64,000 nt of DNA from Antedon mediterranea (lineage: Eukaryota > Echinodermata > Crinoidea > Comatulida > Antedonidae), in assembly GCF_964355755.1 (NCBI RefSeq), contig NC_092670.1, positions 20,459,201 through 20,523,200 on the forward strand, given 5' to 3'. Below are positions 49,182 through 61,472 of the stretch, in pieces (position 1 is the first letter of the stretch; each line of letters opens with the position of its first letter). The notes beneath the pieces are model-generated. The model was not told where the DNA came from, made no database searches, and saw only the letters and a list, made by a program, of their open reading frames with translations. Both the position numbers and the translations under genes were made by a program.

Positions 49182-51477
49182 GATTTAATTTCTCTAATTC
49201 AACCATTCTCCATCCCAGAATGTCCTTTTATCTCCTCTCCCTGTATCTCTGAAATCTAAGATAATTTTGTAAGCTAGGTTGACATAAAAGATGTCCAGCA
49301 ATGTATGGATATTGCTCGTGTATATAGCAATTGACAGGTGTATGTTGGTTTATCAGACGACACATACACAGACAGTAGGTAGCTGCAATTCCGCCATACT
49401 ATTTCTGAGAGTAATTTCCTTTTTGTTGATCCAATACGAGCGTATAAATAAGTAAAAATAAAAGTACTTACAATCAGGGCCGTAGCCTTTAGTACGGTTG
49501 GTGTGGTTTCAACTTGACAACCTTTTCACAGAGGTCTTTGACAACCCAGTGGCTTGAATAGAGATTGTTCTTGCGAAAACTACACCACTTCCTATTTCCT
49601 GCTAATATGTTTCGAAAACGCCTTGTTTGCATTTTGAAATAGACAAAGAGGTTGTATAATGTATATGTACTGTACTTAAAATATATAACAATAACTTTAT
49701 AGTAGACTTGTGATAGCTGTTTGATTCCGTGGAGACTGTGCACATTTTCACAATTCTCATCAAATTTCTTGAAGATTTTCTGTTTTATAGTGTGAAATAT
49801 TACTATTGAGATAGTATTGTAGATTGCTGCATTTTTATATTATATCATTTTTTTTATGTGCAATTTTAAAAAATATTCTGTTATGAATATAAATGACAAT
49901 TGAATTTGTTAACGTCACTGACTTGAATTTCCAAACCACCTAGAATAAAAGAAACCTTGAATTACATATGGAAGTATTAATATCACCAAATATTGTCAGG
50001 AATATTGTGGTTCTTGTCCCAATTTTCCAAAACTACAATACATTAAAATATATAATGTAGCTCTAATAACTGTTTTGAAAAGTAGACTTTTTTATAGGAT
50101 GTAACAAGAGTTAACAAGATAGGATATTATTTTAGAAACTAAATTTAGAAACATTGTTTTTTCTTATGATTTTGTGGTTTTGGTGTATATAGGTGAACAT
50201 AAAAATATGTAAATAATAAATATTCAGCCAGTCAATAGAAAGTTACTTCTGTTTACTATGATTCAGCTTAGGTGTTGATGAAAGTGCATCCAATCAAAAT
50301 CCTTTTTTTTTTGGTCAGGATTTTATGTTTCTGTGATAATTTTTATTTCTTGAAGATAAAGGTACTAAAATAAATTCTATTTAAAATAATATAGTAATTG
50401 CAAGTCACAGATAATAAGTTATTACGTTGATATTATTTAGTCTATGTTACTTAGAAGTTTAGTTCTACATTCTATCTCTTTTAATTCTAAAAAATCCAGT
50501 GCTGGTATATCTTTATCTCAACCAGATGTATAAATAGCCATCTGTTCCTTTGGTCTCTTCATCCATATTTATAAATGGCCACCTGTATGTTTTATTTCTC
50601 AACCCAGGTTTATAAACAGCCACCTGTATGTAAATCTTTACCCCAGGTGTGTACAAACCAAGAGTATAAATGTGCTTAATCATCTCCACATTCAGGTGTG
50701 TAAATGGGTATACAAGTATAGCATTTGCTAAGAGTAACCAGAGATGAACTGGTGTCCCATTCACAACCACTAGATAACCTTTAAGTAATGGATCAAATCC
50801 AACCTCAGGAAAAAACATTAAATCAGTATTAAAAATAAATGGTAATCTATTTTCCATAAGAACCTTGATATTTCAAACATCTTAATATTTCATGAAAGTT
50901 AAACCATACACTCAGTCTCGTACTTAAGAAATAAACTCTCCTCTTTTTGTATAGATAAAAATATTGTTTATAGGAAAGTTCTTAAATATGATGTTATTAA
51001 TAAAAATATGATGATTTGTGATTTGTGAATTTTTCTGAGCAAACTCTTTAAGAAATAAAAAATACCAAACAACCAAGTATTCCGTGGAATAAATTTATTA
51101 AGTTCAAAACACTAACAAGTAAAATGTTACATTAGAGAAAAGAAGTGATAGAATCGAATACTGTAAATAAAACTATGATTCAAGGTCAATTAAGTTCTAA
51201 ATTATATATAAATATATTTGCAGAAATCTTCATAGTAATTGCCAATATTGTTTGTATAGTATACAGCATTCTGAAAGATGTATTCTACATATCATCATTC
51301 AAAAAAAATTTTTTATACTGTACCACCTTATTATTTTATAATTAAAATATTCCCGAACTTTAATTTGGTCAGATTTCTTCTGTCTGAACAAAAACAAACA
51401 ACACATATCATTTTCTACAGCTCAATTAATATAGCGCCGTTTCTATATATTAATATTATATATTAATTAAGTTGTTA

Positions 51478-51560
51478 TCCAGATGGATTTGAACCATGGC
51501 AGCCCTTACTAGAAGGTAGGGTGCAGGATTCTGAACCATATACATGTAACACAGGAAGCT
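51478..51560 (-). repeat. tRNA-like / SINE relic
   Basis: On the minus strand a perfect B-box GGTTCAAATCC is preceded, about 44 nt upstream, by an A-box-like TGGTTCAGAAT. The T stem pairs in four of five positions, but the acceptor stem does not close and the base before the anticodon is not U. This is more likely a tRNA pseudogene or SINE head than a tRNA gene. Confidence 0.4.
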
Positions 51561-52849
51561 TTCAAATGTATGATGACTTAGAAACAACCAAACTGTTGCA
51601 AAATAGAGTGAGAAAGCACGTCCCAATGTGTGCATAATGTATTAACATGACTTGTTCACAGGTTTCTCCCTAAATCATCTATTATAATATGCACTTTTTT
51701 AAAGGCTTGTAGTATTAAAAGGTTGGTCTGAATTTTAAATATTCATTTTAAGCACACTTCCAGAAGGCCTGACAGAACATGGATATCAATTATAAATGTT
51801 GTATTAAGTCGATAATTGATTTATAAATAAATTATTGAGAATGGAAGAAAAATATTCTTACTTACTGTTTAAAAAGGCAACAAGGGTATACAGTATATGG
51901 GATACAGATAAATATTGAAGCGAACACCTTATTAGAAATAAAAGATGGAAAATTATAGCTTGAATATAAACTGTATATATGTACTGTAACTAAGATATTT
52001 AACAATTAGGAGACATGTTATCATTAATATTAAAAACATAGTGATGTGCAATATATAAAATCAATGCAAATCATTCATATACTACAAACTATAAAAATAC
52101 CAAAACTATTTATCCAGTTCGACTGTTTTTAAAAAATAATAGCCATTTTAATTCATAAACAAAATACACTACAAAAAATATCTATGCTATAATAGATAGC
52201 CAGCTCTCCAAAATCTAATTTTAAAAACCAGCCATTGTAGGCAAGCCAAGGATGTTCCAGATTTCAGAGAGTTGACTATAGCAAATATTATACAACAGAA
52301 AAGAGTATGAGTTTCAAACTAAATGAGTGACACTTATGACCACTAGATACTACTACATATAAAAAGCAGGTATTATCAAATTAGCTTTAAAGCAACAGTT
52401 GCTGAAGAAAGAAAATAGATGAAAACGCTATTGATCGTATTTTAAAGCAACAGTACTGCAGTAAATATACTGTAGATACTGCAACAATAGTTCATATGGA
52501 TGCATTTTTTATTGTATATTAAAATAATTCAAATACGAGCTCAACTTTAAGTATTGATATTTAATTTATAACTAGTCTTAAACAACAACTAAATAGATAG
52601 GAAAAAGAAAAAAGTTATATTTGAAAGATAGTGATACCAAATTGAAAGTAAAGAATTTGATCAAGACACTAATTTACTGTAGGCTAGTTATTCATTGGCT
52701 CTACCTTAATACACCACTATACAATTACACTGTATATACAGGTATTAATTTTTCCAATCATCTTTTTCCAATGCTACTGCTAAATACCATTCCATAAGGA
52801 GTTTCCTATTGTATCTCATTATTGTATCAAACTTTCTTACTGTATTTCT

Positions 52850-52982
52850 CAAGCTCTGTCTACACTATCAAACTAGTTTGATGTGCCCAAATATAGTAGT
52901 GATATGACATCATCATGTTCATATATGGGCACATCACATTTTTTTTGTCACATAGAATTTGATAGTGTAGACAGAGCTTTAG
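52850..52982. mobile_element. MITE, CTCTGTCTACACTATCAAA family, copy 4 (best preserved)
   Basis: AAGCTCTGTCTACACTATCA at the left is inverted almost perfectly at the right (GATAGTGTAGACAGAGCTTT). The interior is GTGCCCAAATATAGTAGTGA and CATCATGTTCATATATGGGC. 133 bp, no coding potential. Confidence 0.85.
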
Positions 52983-53482
52983 TGAAAGGCAAAGCAAAGG
53001 CATCATTCACACATATGACATGTTAGTCACATCTATAATTAAATTATACTGTATTACTAATTAGGATGTAATTAAATATTACATAATATCTATTTTTAGA
53101 TATTTTAAAGCTTACAACCAAACAAGGAGGTAAAATTTACTTATTTTTTTGTGTGTTTGTTTTCTAGTATATTTTTTTTTATAATAAATTAGCTAAATTC
53201 TAAGCAAATTATTTTATCCTTTCAACATTTTTGTTAACACTTTAAAAATTAAACCTACAGTAACCCAACATATATATGTATAATATATCCTTTAAAATGT
53301 ACATATTAATAAAGTGTATGTTTTAATAACAACATTTTGTTGTACTGTTGTGAAGCCTATGCATCTCTAAAGATGTTCGGTGTGAATCTTAAATGCAAAA
53401 CTAACTTAGGTTAATGCAAATAACTCTAATGTGAACCAGACTACATGTAAACTTTAGGGTTATATATCCTACGTTGTATTTA

Positions 53483-54970
53483 TCAATAGGAAGGTGCCTG
53501 GTAGGCAGATGGTGATACATCATCTTTGGTAGGGTTAAATGGTGCGTCTTGATAGGTATCCTGGGTCTGGGGTTCCGGAGCTCCCGGGTAAGATGAATAT
53601 GGGGTGCTAGAAGGAGGCAGGCCTGTTTCATGGCTTGGAGAGAATGCAGAATCTGAACCTTGCCTGTATCGCAGAAATGCCAAGACCGTCAAGCAACCCT
53701 AAAAAATATATAGTAGTTATAGTAGTTATTATATACAGTACAATGATTGACCTATGGAATATAAAATTGTTTAATTATTCAAACTAAAGCCCTGTCTACA
53801 CAATAGCAAACTAGTTTGACAATAAAAGTGTGATCAATGTCATCATCATGTCCATAATCACATAACGTTTGATAGTGTAGACAGAGCCTTACCAATAATC
53901 CAACATATCAGTTTAAAATTAACTTACCCAAGAGATAATGGAAAAGAAGCTAAATGCAATTGCAGCCTGGATAGAGCTGGTACCATAGCGAGGTTTAGTA
54001 ACGGTCTTACGCCAAGAATTTGCTAACACACAGAAACAGATAAACCAGAACAATGTCCACAAGCCTGAAAATTAAAGTCATAGGTCACAGGTCATCAAAT
54101 GTAGTGTTTACATTTTTTTATCCACTTTCAATTTTTATTAAATTGTTAAAATAACTTAACCTTTGTCTCTGGAAACAAATTTCATATGTTTTAAACATGT
54201 TAACATATGACAAAATAAAATGAATCTGAATGTTTATGAACTAATCCTGATTCATTTGATTATTATTTTTTTAGATTACTGTACCTGAAAAACACAAGTC
54301 AGCAATAACAGCATATTTCCTATGTTGAACATTACTCAAGTTGTCAAAGACGGCATCAATAACCAGAAAAATTCCACATGCCAGCAACGCCATAATACCG
54401 ACAAACATTCCATACCCACAAGCCCCATGATTGCCGTTATAAACGCATTGTTCTGCTGTACTTGAATGATCTAGGTTTTGGTATCCTTCAGCAGATATAC
54501 AGCCAAATACAATAATTGAAAATACCTGTAATTTCAATTTAAGTTTTTTTAAAAATATTTTGTCATGTTTAATATTTTCTACATTTTAAACCTGTCTGAT
54601 ACAAACTATATAGAGTTAGCCTAATTTAAATTACAATCAAGTTATGCATTATAAAAACTAAGAAGTTCATAAAATTAACTAAGCTTAACCTAGCTAGGCC
54701 GACAAAGCTCCGGGCTGGAAAGAATTTCACAGCAGGGCGCATCAAAAACAGCAGAAAAGAGAGCTCGCTCAACACTGGTACTGGGCCTGGCTTTTTAAAT
54801 TTGTCAGAAAACATAACTTAAGTGGGTTTGATGCGTTTAAATATTGTTATTGTACTTACCAAACTTATCAGCCTTAGAATAACTTGTGGTTTCTTAATAT
54901 ATTCGATTGGGTCAAATGGTTTACCGGCTTTTCGTGCTCCGTACGCTCCACCTTCCTGTTGTCCGTCCAT
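53483..54970 (-). CDS. SYNGR: synaptogyrin
   Basis: A four-pass MARVEL-family membrane protein of synaptic and other small secretory vesicles. Four in-phase exons (minus): 54860-54970, 54285-54525, 53928-54064, 53483-53698; 234 residues, as in the family (about 224-234). The N-terminus has EGGAYGARKAGKPFDP, the synaptogyrin signature. Membrane segments: about 28-48, 72-95, 118-135 and 151-173. Two Cys (62 and 71) lie in the first lumenal loop (AEQCVYNGNHGAC). A Pro/Tyr/Ser-rich cytosolic tail (YRQGSDSAFSP... to YQAPSY) ends the protein. A long first intron (54526-54859) and MITE copy 5 in intron 3. It is divergent from ZNF598, with 1.3 kb between the start codons. Which vertebrate paralogue is closest cannot be told by eye. 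Confidence 0.95.
53785..53891. mobile_element. MITE, CTCTGTCTACACTATCAAA family, copy 5
   Basis: Ends TAAAGCCCTGTCTACACAAT and GATAGTGTAGACAGAGCCTT are inverted. It has a shortened interior, with only the CATCATCATGTCCATAATCA part left. In synaptogyrin intron 3. Confidence 0.8.
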
Positions 54971-56261
54971 TTTGTTTTAATTCCGTGGATATAAGAAGTA
55001 GAATTTAGAATAAACACGGCGGCCGTACATAATTTTTGTCTTGCGCTGATAAGTCGTCACGTATGATAAATTTCTATTGTTTGTCATAATAAATAACGGA
55101 AATTACAGGAACATTTCTTAACAAGTTAATTAATTATTAAGTGAACATGATTAACTCTTCGAATGAAAATACCTAAAAGTGAAAATTTTTTATTCTTATT
55201 TATTTTGCTACTCCAAAGAATCAAACTTATCCTTTAATTTTATAAACAGCAATAGTAGGCCTACCTTACTTAGTAATAGTAGGCCTAGATAACGAGTTGT
55301 GTCATATCCAAAATATCTTCACATTTTTCATTAAAGATATATTTCCCCCTCTGAACAATTATTGATATGCTTTACAGCCCATTTTTTGTCACCTAATAGT
55401 TCTGATTGGATTGTTTGGAAAAAACCACTTGATAATTAAATGTAATGTAAAAAGGGATTCCATAATTATTTATTGCCTCCCTTTTTAGTCATCCATGTTT
55501 TGAGGAGGGGCCGGGAACAATTAAAGTATATTTGTCCCTCTGAAAAAATTATTCTTTAAACATTTTTTGTTTAATGCCATTTTAATGTCACACAGTAGTT
55601 ATCCACGACCGAAAATAGGATGTTTGCCTGAAAAGCTGTAATTTAAAAGCAAAAAAATCGTCAAATTGCTTTAAATTACAGTTTCAGGGGTTTTGGTTGA
55701 ATTTGACAGGTTATTTTGTCATGTTATAAGTAAAAACACGTTTTTTTTATTCTACGGTAGTGATATTAAAAAAAACTTATATAAAGTCTGATTTAATTAA
55801 TCTTCATTTTTCTTGTTTTGGGGGACAATACATATTAAAATTATTTATTCTTTAAAAATAATAAAATACTGATCCACTTATTCTATATATAAACATAGGT
55901 GTAATCTCAGGTACGCTGATCAATCGATTAATTTAATTATGACTTGAATTATTTATATTGGTTGGTTATCAGATAGATTAAGTTATCGGAGGCATGAGTC
56001 AGCAATTAGTCAATAAAATCAGTCAGTTTGTCGGTTAATCGACCGTCACAAAAAATAAATGTTGCATAACATCACGTTCATTCTATTTCTGGCAATCTAT
56101 GACGTCACTTTATTAATTTTCAGCTAACTACTTGCTCGATCTGCTGGCCTCCAAATAGTCGCGAGCGGTTGTGCAACGTGTATTGTGTAGAGAAGTGCAT
56201 ATTTTTCCTTGTTTAAAATCAACTAAATTGTTTCAACCAATAGATTTATAGTTTATCCAAA
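54971..56261. other. synaptogyrin / ZNF598 divergent intergenic region
   Basis: Contains both 5' ends and promoters, which could not be delimited. It is occupied mainly by small transposon sequence: a partial GTATTGTCCC-type end at about 55334-55360 and a full copy at 55521-55840. Confidence 0.45.
55521..55840. mobile_element. small inverted-repeat transposon, GTATTGTCCC family, copy 3
   Basis: Left end TTAAAGTATATTTGTCCCTC, right end GGGGGACAATACATATTAAA. Interior CACAGTAGTTATCCACGACC and GCCTGAAAAGCTGTAATTTA parallel copy 2 at 47223. Confidence 0.7.
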
Positions 56262-59200
56262 ATGTCTAAAACTACTGATAGTATTTCATCGACATGTGTT
56301 CTCTGTTGTCAAGATGCCAAGCTGTTTGCTGTAGGCCCCTGTGATCACCCAATATGTACCAAATGTTCGACGAGGATGCGAGTTTTGTGTGAGCAAAAGT
56401 ACTGTTCTGTCTGTCGAAATGACATGGAGACGGTATGTTGAGGCCTAACATAAAGGCCTAGCTACAATGTAGTTTAATTTGAATAAAATGCGTCTTATTA
56501 TTTGTTTTATAGTTTTTTGTGTGCTTATTATTATGTATTTTTTTTAGAATTTTAACTTATATGCTTGCTTGTCAATTGCCACCGATAAATAAAGAAAAAT
56601 ACTCCCCCCATTTTCCATTAACTCCCATCCCCAGCCCACTCTAGACTAGACTGCATAAACAATGGTGAATAAAGATGGTGCTGGGTAAAAATATTGATAG
56701 CAAACAAACCAAAAAAAACCCTGATTTATCTGTCACTGATCTTGTTACACTACACTAACTGCCTTTCTTGGTATATAAAACCAAAATATACATACTTTTT
56801 GTTACAGGTAATATTTATGAAGAAGGTTCACCCTTATGCGAGCATTATAAGTCATAAATTTCTCTACAATAAAAAAGCTGGAATTCGGTTCTCGGCTAGC
56901 TGGATGAAGGATCAGTTTGAAGACTACATCAGTCACAAGTGTTTGATATGTCAGAAGGACAACAAATTTAAAACAATAAAACTTCTAGAGGAGCACATGA
57001 GAAGAAACCATGAGCTTCACTTTTGTAACCTTTGTCTGGAACATGTTAAGGTGAGATAAATCTGAAACTAAAAGTAATTTTTATTTTTTTATTTTCCATT
57101 TATATATTCAAGGTATATATATATTCATTCTATATATATTACACGACTTGCACTGATGAAGGGCTAGTGTTGCCCGAAAGCTCTGCTAACTTTTCTGGCT
57201 GTTTACTTTATCGTTTTGATTTAGCTTTTCGCTTTTATTTTGTATCTCCATTGAGATCCAGCCACTGATACCCACAGCATTGTCATTTTTTCAGTAATTT
57301 GCCTTTGGATTTATATATTCATTCAAAGAAATCATACAGCCAGCCAATAGCTGAAATGAGTACATATAGATATAAAAACTTTAAATAAATGTACATTATG
57401 ATAAAGTAATCAAACATCTAGAAAAAACAGTACATCTAGAAAAAAACATTAAAAGCATAAAAAGGACAACTAGGAAAGTTTTGCATAATTAGCATTCAAC
57501 GTCTGATATAAAAGATTTAGTAAATGTTGTAGCTTCATCTCATTAACCAATCATTTAATTTTACAGGTATTTACATCAGAGCGCCCTCTGTACAATCGTA
57601 AAGATCTTGCCACTCACAAGCGAAAAGGCGATGCAGACAATACGTCATACCGAGGTCACCCACTATGCGAATTTTGTGATGTACGTTTTTACGATAACGA
57701 TGAGTTGTTGAAGCACTTGCGACGTCAGCATTATTTTTGTCATTTTTGTGAAAATGACGGCATTAGTAATCAGTACTATGAGTAAGTTATTTTATCAAAT
57801 TGAAAAATAACTTGGCAACTACTTTCAATAGACTTAAAAATGTAACCATTTATTTTTGGTAATTACATATGTTGTTAATGATTTCATTTACAGTATCTAT
57901 GAAAACCTTAGACACCATTTTCGAGATCAACACTACCTTTGTGAAGAGGATGGTTGTATCAATGAGGAATTTACGGCGGCATTTCGGTCTGAAATTGATT
58001 TGAAAGCCCATAAGGCATCCAGACATACGGGAAAGCGAAAAGAAGCAAGACAAGCACGTCAACTCGACTGGCATTTTAATTACACAAACCCCAGGGCTAA
58101 CAGAGATAGTAAGTAATTTGTTTTATATATTCACAACAAACATGCTTTCTTCTTTTGGTGGTAGTGAAAATATTTTACAATGAAAGTTATGGTACAGGAC
58201 CATGATGCAACTCAACAACCAAATTACAGTACTTTTAATATATTATATTAAAATATAAAATAAGTCAAAATTAATTAACATTATGTCACATTTTATTTTT
58301 TTATTTCAGGCGTAGTGACTGGAGCAGATTACCATGAAACACATGGATCTTATCGTGGAAGAGGCCGAGGATCTCGATATCATTCAAATAGGTACGTACT
58401 ATATTTGAATGTAAAAGCAGAAGAAGCCGAGGCAAATATGAAGTCATTTAACCAACCAATGCAAAAGGAGAACCAATGAGGAACTCCTAATTCCAAGGTT
58501 GAAACATCAAAACTTGATTATTTATTTTCTCTTTCAGGGAACAAAAAGATACAGAAAAGGCTATAGAAGAATCAATGCAGCCTGATACTGCTAAGGAGCA
58601 ACGTCCCCCTAAAAGGCGTGACAAACCCAGGGTTGAAAAAACTGAAAGGGTTCCTCAAGTAGCTGCTAAACCTGAGGAAAAGAAAAAGAGACTTATTAAA
58701 GAGGATGAATTTGAAAAGCGCCGAGCTGCAGCCGCTGCTGGAAAAACATATCAGAAAGACGGCATTAATCCCGCAAATGAACCCTCTGATTGGAGTACAG
58801 GCAATGAGCTTACTAGTTGTCAGTTCACAGAGAGTACGTGGACAAATAAAGTAGATGAATATCCAAAAGTATCAAAACCATTACCTAAAAGTGAAAAAGT
58901 AGAAAAACCATTATTGAAAGAGGTAACAGAAACTCCAAAGAACATTGAACCTAAACCAGTTAAAAAGAACGTTGACCCACCTTTAGCTGAATCTGATTTT
59001 CCATCTCTTGGAGGAAGAAAAGTGCTTTCGTCGACTTCTTCTGGTTGGAATAGAACAGTGCCAGATGCCAGAGAGTTCCCATCTCTTAGATCTGCTGCAA
59101 AAACAATTAAATCCTCACAAATAGGAAACACTTCAGTATCTGCAAAAACATCTAAGGAACCAGAGTTAAAAGTTGACTTCAGTAGAGCAATAGCTACAAA

Positions 59201-60620
59201 TGCAATGTTACATGATAAAAAGAAAAAGGCACCATATAAAGCACCTTGGCAACCGCCTCCTTCAACTCGGTCTTACAAAGACTTTCCCACACTGAGCTCT
59301 ATTGCCAACATTCTGAATCCTGAACCAAAGCAAGCCTGGGCAAAAACTTGTCAACCACAAGTTGTGGCTAAGAATGTAGTCAAGACTAAACCATCAAACA
59401 CTATAAATTCTCAAATGACTACTTTGGGAAAGACTGGCCAACAAAAACCAAGCAAACAGAAAGAGAAGTCTGCAGAAACTAAAAACCAACAAATCCTCAA
59501 TTCAAAATCTGAAAATGGAGGCAAATCAAATTCTCAGCAGCAAATTGAACAGAAAAATGGCAGCCATGAGAAGGTACAAGTACAAGAGAAACCACCCAAA
59601 GGGGTGAATCCATTAACCTTAAATTCAAAACCTGAAAATGGAAGCAAATCAAACTCTCTGAAGCAGACTGGTCAGAGAAATGGCAGCCATGAGAAGATTC
59701 AACAAACACCACCTAAAGAGAAGAATCAACAAACCATCAATTCAAGTTATGAAAATGGAAACAAATCAAATTTTCAACAGACTAGCAACCAGGAGAAGTT
59801 GCAAGAGAAGCCAGCAGCAAAGACAAAATTGTCAAAACTTAAATTTTCTAATAGTTTGCCAAGTAAAGATCAACCCAAACCAGAGAAGATTGAGAGATCA
59901 AAAGAGATAAGTTCTTCTGTAGAAAGAAGATCCAAAGCCATAGATACTTCCAAAGAGCCAGATGGTAATACAAAAAGACTACCACCAGGTTTCCAGCAAG
60001 CACCTAATTCCACTTTTGAGAGACATCCTCCAGGATTTTCTCTTCCAGCATCAAACCCACCACCTGGGTTCACTACTGTTCCAGAAATTACACAAGGATT
60101 AACACCAGCTGCAGTGTTTATTGAACCAAATAATTTTAAAAAAAGGAATAAGGATCTCGTAGATCAAATTCAATCGCATTTGAACTATGACCCTGAAGGA
60201 TTTAATGAATTCAAACAACTGTCTGGTAAATTTCGGCAAGGTTTTCTGTCTGCCGATATCTACTATAAAAGTTGTAATAGTCTTCTTGGCCAGGATAATT
60301 TCCAAAGTGTATTTCCAGATTTGGTTGCCCTTCTACCAGACACAATTAAACAGCAGGAATTATTATTAGTGAATAATGATCATAAAATCTTAGCAAAAGA
60401 AAGAGGAGAGAAGGTGCTGGCAATAAAGAAGAAAAGGGTTGGGCCATCTGCTTGGAATAGCAACAACCAGACTACAAAGTGTAATGACTGCGGCCAAGTC
60501 CTCTTACAGAAGGATTTGATCGCTCATACGAATAGCTGCAGCGCAAACACAGACTTTCCCTCACTAAGTTCTGCTTCAGCACCTCGACATAGTTCAACTG
60601 CGTGGGGTCGTGTCAAATAG
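56262..60620 (+). CDS. ZNF598: E3 ubiquitin ligase ZNF598 (ribosome collision sensor)
   Basis: Marks collided ribosomes by ubiquitinating 40S proteins and, through GIGYF-4EHP, represses their mRNA; cytosolic. Six in-phase exons: 56262-56432, 56808-57050, 57567-57781, 57894-58108, 58310-58391, 58538-60620; 1002 residues (human 904). An N-terminal RING uses C12, C15, C27, H29, C32, C35, C48 and C51, including the family block MRVLCEQKYCSVC. C2H2-type fingers follow (HKCLICQ...HMRRNH; LCEFCD...HLRRQH; HYFCHFC; HYLCEEDGC...FRSEIDLKAH). Then comes a low-complexity Lys/Pro/Gln-rich linker with repeated D/E-FPSL motifs, three PPGF motifs (about 790-825), and a C-terminal CxxC...HxxxC finger with a final DFPSLSS and WGRVK end. 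Exon 6 also contains three imperfect NSKPENGSKSN-type repeats around 59490-59780. Tandem with FLII, 850 bp apart. Very sure. Confidence 0.97.
57147..57188 (+). ncRNA. second hammerhead-like core, in ZNF598 intron 2
   Basis: CTGATGA (57153-57159), one extra base, stem II GGGC-TAGTGTT-GCCC, GAAA (57176-57179), stem III GC-TCT-GC (57180-57186), then TA as the predicted cleavage dinucleotide. The catalytic core and stems II and III are intact, but I could not pair a convincing stem I. It is probably a degraded Penelope-like terminal repeat of another subfamily. Confidence 0.35.
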
Positions 60621-61472
60621 ATTGTTGGCCGATTGTTTCATTCATATTATTTTAAACAAAAGAAACCTCATGATAGAGAAAATTAGTCTTCATTATTTAA
60701 TCATTTTAATTTATATGTACTGTAGGCCTACTTATATTTTGTTGTTGATTGTTATTATTATTATTAAAATAATATATTTTCATACAGTAATGTTAATCAT
60801 ATAATTAGAGAAATTTGCAGCAATGCTTATTAAACATTGTATGATAGAAAGAGGTAGTTTTTAGTTACAGTTTATGAAAATGGGTTTTGTCATGTTGGAA
60901 TTTCCCAAGCATACATTCTTCTGTGAATAAGCTTGACATTAAGGCAAAATATTCTGCTGTAAAGAATATGTTGTCGGGGTGACATCATCTAGGTTTGTTA
61001 AAGTCGGACTTCATCATTTTAAATTTGAAGAGAGGAAATGATTAGGGTTTTTGCAAATATTATCTATTGGCATGATATTTGATTTTCAAGATTTTACATT
61101 TATGTGTTGCTATATGTCCTTTACAGAACAAAAATAAATAAGTGATACAATATTAAATGCAATATTTTGTCTTCTGTCTATGTATAATGAGTTATATCAG
61201 ATCAATCCAAGTTATCTTCAAGATTTTATAAAGTTTCCACAGCATATTGTCCAAATGTCACTTAAAAAATTAAATTAAAAACAGGAACTTTCAGAAAACT
61301 ATAAAAAACCTCTTCATGGATGACGTAGGGTCGGCATTACTGAACTACGGTAAATTCTTTTATGTCACTTCCGGATAATTGACCTTCTTGAAGACACGCC
61401 CACTTTTCAAACATTGGGTAATGAACATTCTGTAAAATCCTGGCAATTTCTTGAAATTTTATTTTAAAAAAG
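60621..61472. other. ZNF598 3' UTR and FLII upstream region
   Basis: The ZNF598 3' UTR probably ends after AATAAATAAG near 61132. The FLII promoter should lie within 61150-61472. No TATA box is evident. Nothing else is recognisable. Confidence 0.4.

Larger units (their letters stand above)
49182..53482. other. G-alpha / synaptogyrin convergent intergenic region
   Basis: No gene found in 4.3 kb. It contains 3' UTRs, a fragment at 49476-49515 that repeats (inverted) the CCAACCGTACTNNNGGCTAC block of 44622-44655, a tRNA-like relic at 51478-51560 and a MITE at 52850. Short ATG frames (50513-50857 minus, 51145-51466 plus) have no recognisable content. Confidence 0.4.

Noticed and set aside
51478-51560. 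Functional tRNA gene
   Set aside because: B-box is perfect, but the acceptor stem does not pair and the anticodon loop lacks U33.
54626-54814. Alternative exon in synaptogyrin intron 1
   Set aside because: The minus-strand frame has no homology to synaptogyrin, and the GC-richer block looks like repeat sequence; exons 1 and 2 join perfectly without it.
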